This document shows positions 44,050 to 51,426 of a stretch of DNA of 64,000 nt, in pieces (position 1 is the first letter of the stretch; every line of letters begins with the position of its first letter). The stretch is from Fluviispira vulneris (GTDB taxonomy: Bacteria > Bdellovibrionota_B > Oligoflexia > Silvanigrellales > Silvanigrellaceae): positions 248,001 through 312,000 of the forward strand of contig NZ_JACRSE010000002.1 in assembly GCF_014281055.1 (NCBI RefSeq), read 5' to 3'. A program made the position numbers and the translations under genes. The notes under the pieces were generated by a model, which was not told the origin of the DNA, made no database searches, and saw nothing but the letters and a program-made list of their open reading frames with translations.

Positions 44050-46299
44050 TTAAATTTTGGTAACAATTTTTTTTCTCTTTTTGATTGTAAAGTATTTCAT
44101 AGACCATACAAGTAGTAAAATACCAATAAAAAACAATGAGTCCCCAAATACACGAAGCCATTTAAAAAAGTTTACTAAATCTGTTTGCATAACTTCAACA
44201 GAACGCGCATACCAAAAACCAGTATTTATACTATGAAATAATTGAATAAGTCCGACAGGCAATAAGCTGATTAATACCATTGCTGCTAGTCCAATATTTA
44301 AACTCCAAAAAATATAACTCATTAGTTTTTCGCTGATGATTTTATTTGGGAATAATATTTTCAAGCAAAAGAACATCAAACCTAATCCTAAGAAACCATA
44401 AACTCCGAAAAGAGCTGAATGGCCATGAACTGGTGTCGTGTTTAATCCTTGCATGTAATAAAGAGCAATTGGTGGATTGATAAAGAATCCAAAAACACCT
44501 GCACCAACTAAATTCCAAAATGCAACGGCAATAAAAAAGTATATTGGCCATTTAAAGGGTTTAATCCAATCTTTATCTTTAACACTTTTATAATTTGAAT
44601 AAGCTTCAAAGCCAACAACTGATAAGGGAACAACTTCAAGTGCAGAAAAGCTTGAACCTAAAGCCAAGATAACTGTGGGCGTTCCAGTAAAGTACAAATG
44701 GTGAAATGTTCCTAAAATTCCCCCAATTAGAAATATAAAAGTGGAAAACAAAATAGATTTTGTTGCGAATTTTGGAGTTATTAAATTTAATTTTACACTT
44801 AAAAAAGATATTACTGTTGTGGCAAAAATTTCAAAGAAACCCTCAACCCAAAGATGAACAACCCACCAGCGCCAATATTCAACTCGAGCATAATGCGTTG
44901 TTTGTCCCCACATAAATCCTGCACCATAAAATAGTGCAATGGCAACACATGAAATTAAAAATAAAAAGATAATACTTTTTGTTTCTTCCACTTTTTTAAA
45001 TATAGGTATAATTGCACGTATCATAAGTATTAGCCAAAGTATGAGACCAATAAATAAAAATATTTGCCAAAAACGTCCTAAATCAACATATTGATAGCCT
45101 TGATGGCCAAACCAAAAATTTGCTGAAAATCCTAATTTTTGTTGAATGGTAAACCATTGACCTATGAACGAACCCAAAACAATTACAATTAAACAATAAA
45201 ATAAAAAATCAACCCCCAATTTTTGGTATTTGGGTTCAAATCCGGATATGAGTGGAGCAATAAATAAACCAGTTGCGAGCCATGCTGTTGCGATCCAAAA
45301 TATTCCTAATTGATTATGCCAAGTTCTCGTTAAAGAGTAAGGTAAGTAGTCTGCTAATGGGAATCCATAAAATGCTTGGCCTTCAACACCATAGTGAGCT
45401 GTAATAATACCAAAAACAGCTTGCAATAAAAATAGGAGCACTACTATATAAAAGTACTTTAATGTTGATTTCATTGAAGGAGTAATAGTTATGCTTTTTA
45501 AAAAATTAATTTTTGGTGGTTCTATGTTTTCTTGTTGCTCATGCGACGCATAGTACCAAACAAGTGCTCCAATACCACCTATTAAAAATAAAATACTCAC
45601 AAACGACCATATAAAAGCGCTTGTTGTTGGGGTATTTCCAACTAAAGGATCGTGTGGCCAATTGTTAGTATAAGATATTTTTTCTCCAGGTCTCTCTGTT
45701 ACGCAAGACCATGCGCTCCAAAAAAAGAATGATAATAACTGCTCTCTTCTTAAATCACTTGGAAGAATATTTTCCTGAATCGCATATTTTTCTCGCAAAT
45801 TTTGATAAGATTTATCAGAAGAGAATAGTTTATAATAGTCATTGTAAACAATTTTTATTGCATCTGATCGTTCTTTTGAGAGAGTAAACAAACCTGTTTC
45901 TTTATCATAAGTATTTCTTCTAAGCTCTAACTTTACCTTTGTATTAATTATCTCTTTTTTTTCATCATCAAGTTGATTAAAGCTTTTTTTAAAATTTTTC
46001 TGTGAATAAATTTCTTGCAATGCAACAGCTTCTTTATGTAGCCAATCTGCTGACCAGTCTGGAGCAACATATGAACCATGTCCCCATACAGATCCAAGTT
46101 CTTGTCCACCAATAGACTGCCAAGCTTTTTGCCCATTTTTAATTTGATCTTCTGTAAATAAAATATGATTATCTTTTGTAATATAGGCCTTAGGAATTGG
46201 GGGCTCTTTTAAATATATTTCCCTCCCACCATACAAAAGAGTTATAAATGATGCGCTTACCATTATGATTAATGATATAATCAGTCGTTTGTGAGACAT
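44050..46299 (-). CDS. norZ: Quinol-dependent nitric oxide reductase
   Basis: About 749 residues (ATG at 46299 with AAGGAA; the frame is open to 46344). A single N-terminal membrane helix and a periplasmic domain (KAWQSIGGQELGSVWGHGSYVAPDWSADWLHKEAV) precede twelve-helix NorB. Heme/FeB histidines are expected in LTRTWHNQLGIFWIATAWLA, VVHLWVEGFFEIFATT, HHLYFTGTP and GHSALFGVYGF. The N-terminal extension fused to NorB marks the quinol type (qNOR), which detoxifies or respires nitric oxide to nitrous oxide without NorC. It is co-transcribed with the upstream cupin gene, behind an NsrR-like operator. Confidence 0.94.
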   Translation of the reverse strand: MSHKRLIISLIIMVSASFITLLYGGREIYLKEPPIPKAYITKDNHILFTEDQIKNGQKAWQSIGGQELGSVWGHGSYVAPDWSADWLHKEAVALQEIYSQKNFKKSFNQLDDEKKEIINTKVKLELRRNTYDKETGLFTLSKERSDAIKIVYNDYYKLFSSDKSYQNLREKYAIQENILPSDLRREQLLSFFFWSAWSCVTERPGEKISYTNNWPHDPLVGNTPTTSAFIWSFVSILFLIGGIGALVWYYASHEQQENIEPPKINFLKSITITPSMKSTLKYFYIVVLLFLLQAVFGIITAHYGVEGQAFYGFPLADYLPYSLTRTWHNQLGIFWIATAWLATGLFIAPLISGFEPKYQKLGVDFLFYCLIVIVLGSFIGQWFTIQQKLGFSANFWFGHQGYQYVDLGRFWQIFLFIGLILWLILMIRAIIPIFKKVEETKSIIFLFLISCVAIALFYGAGFMWGQTTHYARVEYWRWWVVHLWVEGFFEIFATTVISFLSVKLNLITPKFATKSILFSTFIFLIGGILGTFHHLYFTGTPTVILALGSSFSALEVVPLSVVGFEAYSNYKSVKDKDWIKPFKWPIYFFIAVAFWNLVGAGVFGFFINPPIALYYMQGLNTTPVHGHSALFGVYGFLGLGLMFFCLKILFPNKIISEKLMSYIFWSLNIGLAAMVLISLLPVGLIQLFHSINTGFWYARSVEVMQTDLVNFFKWLRVFGDSLFFIGILLLVWSMKYFTIKKRKKIVTKI

Positions 46300-46322
46300 A
46301 AAAATTCCTTTTTTAATATTCT

Positions 46323-46637
46323 TTAATTCTTTGTCATTCCACAAATGTGTTCTGCTTCATTAGTAACTTTGTGATTAATATTTATATGGTGAACTATAAT
46401 TTCTAATGATTCGACAGCTTTAATAGAGTGTTTTTCGTCTGGTTTCAAATAAATAAAGCTACCATTGCATATTTTATTTTCTATACCACCAACATTAAAT
46501 ATTCCTAGTCCAGATGTGACCGTAGCGGTTACAATTGCTGAAGAACTATGTTCTGGTATAAAATCATTCGCATCTAAATTTAACTTAACTATGAAAATTG
46601 ACTTATCATTTTTTAATATTGATCTTTTGATTGCCAT
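46323..46637 (-). CDS. Small cupin protein upstream of norZ
   Basis: 104 residues forming one cupin barrel (HSSSAIVTATVTSGLGIFNVGG, GSFIYLKPDEKHSIKAVESLEIIVHHINI). The ATG at 46637 has GGAGAAA upstream; the frame opens at a TTG at 46649. Possible metal ligands are His in DEKHS and VHHIN. The gene lies 23 bases before norZ and is first behind the NsrR-like site, so it should be induced by nitric oxide. A late Cys and His (EAEHICGMTKN) may also matter. Function not known; a role in NO tolerance or iron handling is inferred only from context. Confidence 0.75.
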   Translation of the reverse strand: MAIKRSILKNDKSIFIVKLNLDANDFIPEHSSSAIVTATVTSGLGIFNVGGIENKICNGSFIYLKPDEKHSIKAVESLEIIVHHININHKVTNEAEHICGMTKN

Positions 46638-46714
46638 AAATTTCTCCAAATATTTCTATTAAAATTTTGTTCTCAATTAAAAGGATATTTCTAAGCAGAG
46701 GGATACCCTTTCAA

Positions 46715-46737
46715 AAGAAGTATTTTAAATACATCTT
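46715..46737 (-). promoter_or_regulatory. NsrR-type operator (nitric-oxide-responsive)
   Basis: An 11-1-11 inverted repeat: arm AAGAAGTATTT (46715-46725), centre T, arm AAATACATCTT (46727-46737). Ten of eleven arm positions pair, and it matches the published NsrR consensus AAGATGyATTT-n-AAATrCATCTT at all but one position. It lies 78 bases upstream of the cupin start, where an Rrf2-type NO-sensing repressor would control cupin-norZ. The nsrR gene itself is not in the window. Confidence 0.75.
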
Positions 46738-46821
46738 TTAAGAAATGAGATCAATAAGAAAAAGAAATTGATATTTATGTATCTGTATATTGAATAATTA
46801 AATCTTAATATTAATTAAATT

Positions 46822-46856
46822 TATACTTTATATATATAAATTTTATATAAAGTATA
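46822..46856. repeat. 13-base perfect AT-rich inverted repeat
   Basis: TATACTTTATATA (46822-46834) and TATATAAAGTATA (46844-46856) with a nine-base spacer. It lies in the 400-base intergenic region between the divergent cupin-norZ operon and the beta-solenoid gene. It could be an operator or part of a terminator-like structure; the low complexity makes chance more likely than for a GC-bearing repeat. The remainder of the 46638-47037 gap holds only AT-rich promoter-like DNA. Confidence 0.5.
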
Positions 46857-47037
46857 TTTATACTATTAAAGTTAGTTAGATATGTTGTTTTGGAATATAT
46901 TTGAAAGAAATGAAGAGTGAGATTTGCTATATATCGCAAGAGATAAGTATTTTAATAAGTTTCTTGATAAAATAGAATAATTATATTATAAAAATCCAAA
47001 TATTTAAGTTGATTTAGAATTTATTTCAGGAGACAAT

Positions 47038-47829
47038 ATGAAATTTTCAATATTCGCATTCAGTCTTTATTTTTCAACATGTGCATTTGCCTGTCTAAGT
47101 GGAACAGGACCTATCAAAATGCAGGATGAAAAAATAGATTGTGTCATGCATATAGGATCAATTGCTTTTAAAAATGTCACAGTCAGTAAAAATTTTGAGA
47201 ATACAGGTTCTGTAGAATTAATTGGCAGTCAAATCCAAGGGGCATTTTCAAACACTGGCCATGTGAGTTTAGACAAGGTCACTATAAGCGGAATTTTTGA
47301 AAACACAGGTTCTGTAGAACTGATTGATAGTAAAATACAAGCTGATTTTGACAATACGGGCAATGTTTATGTTGAAAATGGGTTTGTTGCAGGGGACTTT
47401 AAAAATACAGGCAAAGTGAAACTTCAGAACGTTGAAAGTTTAGGTGATATGGATATCACTGGCAAATTTAATGCTAGGAAAATAAAATCAAAAAATATCA
47501 GTATTACAGGTCAAACTGAATTTTCAGGGCAAAGTATAATCAGTGGAAAGACTTATGTCTTAGGCGATTTAACAGCTAAAGAAACTATCTTTAAAGACAA
47601 AATAGAAGTTACTGCAGAAATTGTTAAATTATATGATAGTGTTTTAGCAAAAAATATTTATTTTAGAAAAAATAAAAATGATAAATATGAACAAGAGTAT
47701 TTATATATAAATAATTCAACAGTGGAAGGAAATATAGAATTTGAAAGTGGCAGAGGAAATGTCATTATTTCCAATAGCGGCAAAGTGAAAGGGAAAATAA
47801 TTGGTGCTTCGGTAAAAAATAATTCTTAA
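47038..47829 (+). CDS. Exported beta-solenoid protein with 17-residue NTG repeats
   Basis: 263 residues. A signal peptide (FSIFAFSLYFSTCAFA) is followed by five near-regular 17-residue repeats from residue 53 (FENTGSVELIGSQIQGA, FSNTGHVSLDKVTISGI, FENTGSVELIDSKIQAD, FDNTGNVYVENGFVAGD, FKNTGKVKLQNVESLGD), then more diverged turns. This pattern predicts a right-handed beta-solenoid, like adhesins, pectin-lyase-like or bactofilin-like folds. Repeats 1 and 3 are nearly identical also in DNA, suggesting recent duplication of a 102-base unit. Ribosome-binding site AGGAG. Likely surface or periplasmic; function unknown. Confidence 0.75.
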   Translation: MKFSIFAFSLYFSTCAFACLSGTGPIKMQDEKIDCVMHIGSIAFKNVTVSKNFENTGSVELIGSQIQGAFSNTGHVSLDKVTISGIFENTGSVELIDSKIQADFDNTGNVYVENGFVAGDFKNTGKVKLQNVESLGDMDITGKFNARKIKSKNISITGQTEFSGQSIISGKTYVLGDLTAKETIFKDKIEVTAEIVKLYDSVLAKNIYFRKNKNDKYEQEYLYINNSTVEGNIEFESGRGNVIISNSGKVKGKIIGASVKNNS

Positions 47830-47860
47830 TTTTCATTCTCTAAAGTGAGATAATGATTTA

Positions 47861-48505
47861 TTAGCTGAATTCAGTCTTTGACTTTAAAATAATTCTTGTT
47901 GGAAAACATCCATTCGACACAGAATTTAAAAAATGGATATATTTCATAATATCGGAGTGGAGTACGAGATCCTGCCCAAGTGAACCTAGCACAATATGAC
48001 AAAATTTTATCCCTAAAGTGAAGAATCTTTCTTGGAAAATATCGGAGCTTTGCATAAGTGAATTTTTTGCTAGAACATAGGCTGGATTAAAATAGTCCAC
48101 TTGTTTTAAAGCCGCTGTCGAGCCCACACTGATTACGATACTATTCTCAATTAACATTTTATTTTCTATGAAATGTGTAACTAATTGCCAAAAAGAGAAA
48201 ACATTTACCCTATAAAAATCATGCATTTCTTTTGCATTTGGCACTTTATCTTCGCCATAGGGGCTTGCACAATGAATTATGAGATCGAAGTGACTTATGT
48301 TTATATAATTTTTTTTAACCTTATCCATAAAATCTTCAGTGGAAATATCAATGGATAAAAAATTTTCTTTACTCAAATTGTTTCTATTACTTTTTCCAAT
48401 AATAAACACATCGTTCTTATTTTCTGTACTTAAATCACGATAGATCGAATATCCTAAACCACTTGTGCCGCCAATTATAAGAACATTTTTCTTTAAAGAA
48501 GTCAT
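47861..48505 (-). CDS. Short-chain dehydrogenase/reductase (SDR) family protein
   Basis: About 214 residues from the ATG at 48505 (GGAGAAAA upstream; the frame extends to 48535). The nucleotide-binding motif is IGGTSGLGYSIYRDL. LIHCASPYGE stands in for the NAG motif, the catalytic Ser is in VISVGSTAALK and the Tyr-Lys pair is in AYVLAKNSLM (YxxxK). It is at the short end of the SDR range and the C-terminal substrate-binding part is brief, so the substrate is not predictable. Convergent with the beta-solenoid gene, 31 bases apart; divergent from the HExxH gene. Confidence 0.85.
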   Translation of the reverse strand: MTSLKKNVLIIGGTSGLGYSIYRDLSTENKNDVFIIGKSNRNNLSKENFLSIDISTEDFMDKVKKNYINISHFDLIIHCASPYGEDKVPNAKEMHDFYRVNVFSFWQLVTHFIENKMLIENSIVISVGSTAALKQVDYFNPAYVLAKNSLMQSSDIFQERFFTLGIKFCHIVLGSLGQDLVLHSDIMKYIHFLNSVSNGCFPTRIILKSKTEFS

Positions 48506-48746
48506 GTTTTTCTCCATAAAAAAAACTATTAGCATTATTTTGATTGTTTAACAAATAGAATACTGAGGCGGCTTCAGAAAATATTTTTTTGTAAAAGATT
48601 CCCAAAAAGTGAAGGTGATTTCATAGAGATAACCAATAAAATCTAAAGAATTTAATTGAGAGAAATTTTTTATTGTGTTATTAGTAATTTTTCCAAGATA
48701 GATTCTCTGTATCTTTTAATTATAAATATATGAATAGAAGAATATA

Positions 48747-49682
48747 ATGAATGATATCGGTAAATGGCTTTTAGGTTTTTCAGCATATGAAAAGATTTAT
48801 AAATTAAAATCTAAACTTGATAACAAACAAGTTGAAATTGTCAACCAATTTTCTCCTATTATGCATTCTGAATATCAGCCATGGATGTGCATGCAGGAGT
48901 GTTATCCATATTTTATAAATGAAAATGATCGATTCAATGAAACTCTGGTCGTTAATGACCTAGTTCTATTGAATAAAATTCAGGATAAATTTATCAATAC
49001 TATTAATTGTTCAGATAGGGTTCTGAAATCGAATACATATTTTTATTGGCAAATTGAAACAATTGATAAAGATTATATTGATAAATTTTTCTGCGAAACT
49101 CAACAAGTTTTGGAAATAATATACAAAACACATTTTCTATTTGAAAAGTATATATTACTTATTATAAATCTAATCTACCCATTAAAAAGAACTATTGCTG
49201 CCAAGATGACTGGAGCAGGATTAAGTACACATTTTTTTCGGGGTGGTGTTTTTTTAATTCCTCCAGAGAAAAGTGAATTTTTTGAAGAAGAGTATGCAAT
49301 AAATATTGTCCATGAATTGGCGCATCAGGTTTATTTTCTATATCAAAATGCAGATCCGATATTTAAAACGGAATCTAATTTATTGGTCTATTCTGTAATT
49401 AAGAAAGTTGAACGACCTATAGCGTTGAGTTTTCATGCGCTTGTTGCCACATATTTTATGTATATATATTCTTATTATTTTTTTAAAAATAAGAATTTTA
49501 AAAGCAATAATAAAAAGATATTTATAATAAATAAAAATAATGATTTAAAGAGGAATTTGGAAATTGGTTTGAATGTTTTTAAAAATATTGAATTCACAGA
49601 ATTAGGTGAGCTCATATTACAAGAAATGAATTCAGCATTATCACTTACTATGAACAAGGAGGTATCTCGTGAAAATTTTTAG
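48747..49682 (+). CDS. HExxH-motif protein resembling peptide beta-hydroxylases / HEXXH-domain RiPP enzymes
   Basis: 311 residues, no signal peptide. HELAHQ (His189, Glu190, His193) is preceded by GGVFLIPPEKSEFFEEEYAINIV. It is followed by a segment with Pro-containing spacing, then KKVERPIALSFHALVATYFMY (Arg223-Pro224, His230). A HExxH followed 25-40 residues later by an RP...H block is the pattern I associate with the HEXXH-motif domain found in peptide-natural-product clusters and with alpha-ketoglutarate-dependent HExxH peptide hydroxylases. The family call is by eye. A plain zinc peptidase is the alternative. Its stop overlaps the start of a 72-residue peptide gene by 14 bases. Confidence 0.55.
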   Translation: MNDIGKWLLGFSAYEKIYKLKSKLDNKQVEIVNQFSPIMHSEYQPWMCMQECYPYFINENDRFNETLVVNDLVLLNKIQDKFINTINCSDRVLKSNTYFYWQIETIDKDYIDKFFCETQQVLEIIYKTHFLFEKYILLIINLIYPLKRTIAAKMTGAGLSTHFFRGGVFLIPPEKSEFFEEEYAINIVHELAHQVYFLYQNADPIFKTESNLLVYSVIKKVERPIALSFHALVATYFMYIYSYYFFKNKNFKSNNKKIFIINKNNDLKRNLEIGLNVFKNIEFTELGELILQEMNSALSLTMNKEVSRENF

Positions 49683-49887
49683 TCTATATAAATCTGTCAC
49701 TTTCATAAGTATTCTTTATAGCGTTTTTATTTTTGAAGTATATTTGCGTTCTAATACAGTTAATTTATATAAAGATGAAATAGATTTAGAAGATAAAGTG
49801 ATGAGTCAGCTGTTAGAAAATATAAGACCGAATTATCTTATAAATAATATTAAATTGTCGCATGCGCCACACCATGACCCAACCTGA
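49669..49887 (+). CDS. Small membrane-anchored or exported peptide, 72 residues, His/Asp-rich C-terminus
   Basis: Starts with GTG at 49669 behind a perfect AAGGAGGT, so translation is well supported. Residues about 8-27 form a hydrophobic helix (VTFISILYSVFIFEVYL), followed by an acidic amphipathic stretch (KDEIDLEDKVMSQLLENIR) and a short tail ending SHAPHHDPT. It overlaps the HExxH gene by 14 bases and precedes a solute-binding-protein gene by 15 bases, so the three are one operon. It is a candidate substrate of the HExxH protein, with the His/Asp tail as core; the alternative is a small membrane protein partner. Confidence 0.6.
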   Translation: MKIFSLYKSVTFISILYSVFIFEVYLRSNTVNLYKDEIDLEDKVMSQLLENIRPNYLINNIKLSHAPHHDPT

Positions 49888-49902
49888 TCTGAATAGAGAA
49901 AT

Positions 49903-51414
49903 ATGATTTATAAAATATTAATTTTGACTTTTTTAAGCTTTAATTCAAACTTATATGCGAGTGAAAAAATGCGGATCTTACTCCATGAAACACACGACAA
50001 TCCATATGCAGAAAACTCTCCTGGCTCCACCTTAGCAACTCTCAATGTAGCTATTTTAGGGCAACTAATGGATATAGATAAATATTATAATATTTATCCT
50101 AGAATATTAGAAAGAGCATACTACGATTTTAAAGAAAAAAAATATATTCTTAAGCTCAGAGATAAGACTTATTTTCACAATGGCAGACTGGCTGACTCGA
50201 AAGATCTAGAGTTCTCTTTATTAAGAGGATTTTTTACAAAAAGAATAAATTATTTTAAAATGTATTTTGGTAACATAGAAGGACTCGAAGAGATAGAAAA
50301 GCAGAATATTACAAAATTCAAGAGCGGTTTTGTTTCTGGAGTAAAGATCATAGATAACTTAACTCTTTCCGTAAAACTAAAAGAACCAAACCCCGATTTT
50401 TTATATTCGCTGATAGAACCTTATTTTTCTTTGGTTGCTATGGAAGCTTTAGAAGAAAATTATATGACTTGGAAAAAATATCCAGTAGGTGCTGGACCAT
50501 ATAAAATAGTGGAACCAGGTTATCATGATGGAGAAACCAAGCTTATTAAAGTTCAGAAAGATTTAAAGACAGGTCCGGACGAAGTTTTTTTCTATACAAA
50601 ATATGATACTAGCAAAGAATGTGATATATTGGCCTTCAATTCGAAGCGCGAAAATATTGAAAAATATAAATTATTTGAGTCAAAAAATTCAATTAGTATG
50701 AATGTTATTAATTTCAACTTTAATATAGAATTAAGGAATAATGAAAATTTTAGAAAATTTATTAATGCTGCAATTGATAGGACAGAGTTGATTAAAAGTA
50801 TCGTTGGTGCTACTGAAGCTTATGAAACCTTGCCGAAGCACTATTGGGGACGCATTGAGGCCCTCGACCCTTATAATCCCAAATTGGCAAGTCAATATTA
50901 TCAACTTATACCAAAAAATTTGCGAGAAAAGGAGTGGAATTTATCAGTTTATAGTGGGAAAAAGATAACTCCGCAAAAAAAGAATGTAGCAGAAAATATC
51001 AAATTGCAATTAAGTAGATATGGGTTTAAAATCAATTTTTATCCAAGCAATGATAAATTTTTTTCTGAGATCACAGGGCAGCAAACTGCACTCCGATTAG
51101 CAGGCACATTAACGACAATGAATGATCCTCTTATTGCGTTTAGCGCTTATACACTTGATTCTCCCTATAAGAATGAAAGACCATTACAGGATGAAAAGCT
51201 TAATTCATTATATTTACGAGCAAAAGAAGCAGCCTCAAAAGAGGAGCGGGTGGCGAGTGTAAAGATTTTATCAAAATATTTTATTGAAAAGACTTATGCA
51301 GTTCCTCTATTTGAAATAAAAAATGCGATATTTTATAATAATAATAAAATAAAAAGTTTAGGCGCACAAAATCAAGCGCATATTCTAGATGTGGCAAAAA
51401 TAGAAATGAAGTAG
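49903..51414 (+). CDS. Periplasmic solute-binding protein, family 5 (peptide/OppA type)
   Basis: 503 residues with a signal peptide (YKILILTFLSFNSNLYAS). The SBP_bac_5 pattern is present: NVAILGQLMDIDKYYNIYPRILE, KKYILKLRDKTYFHNGRLADSKDLEFSLLR, TLSVKLKEPNPDFLYSL, KKYPVGAGPYKI, FRKFINAAIDRTEL. These proteins bind oligopeptides or other solutes. There is no permease or ATPase gene here. It is the last gene of the HExxH-peptide-SBP operon and is convergent with the hybrid kinase. It is a paralog of the two minus-strand binding proteins further right (55236-56768 and 53759-55207). Confidence 0.85.
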   Translation: MIYKILILTFLSFNSNLYASEKMRILLHETHDNPYAENSPGSTLATLNVAILGQLMDIDKYYNIYPRILERAYYDFKEKKYILKLRDKTYFHNGRLADSKDLEFSLLRGFFTKRINYFKMYFGNIEGLEEIEKQNITKFKSGFVSGVKIIDNLTLSVKLKEPNPDFLYSLIEPYFSLVAMEALEENYMTWKKYPVGAGPYKIVEPGYHDGETKLIKVQKDLKTGPDEVFFYTKYDTSKECDILAFNSKRENIEKYKLFESKNSISMNVINFNFNIELRNNENFRKFINAAIDRTELIKSIVGATEAYETLPKHYWGRIEALDPYNPKLASQYYQLIPKNLREKEWNLSVYSGKKITPQKKNVAENIKLQLSRYGFKINFYPSNDKFFSEITGQQTALRLAGTLTTMNDPLIAFSAYTLDSPYKNERPLQDEKLNSLYLRAKEAASKEERVASVKILSKYFIEKTYAVPLFEIKNAIFYNNNKIKSLGAQNQAHILDVAKIEMK

Positions 51415-51426
51415 TTTAATAATTTT

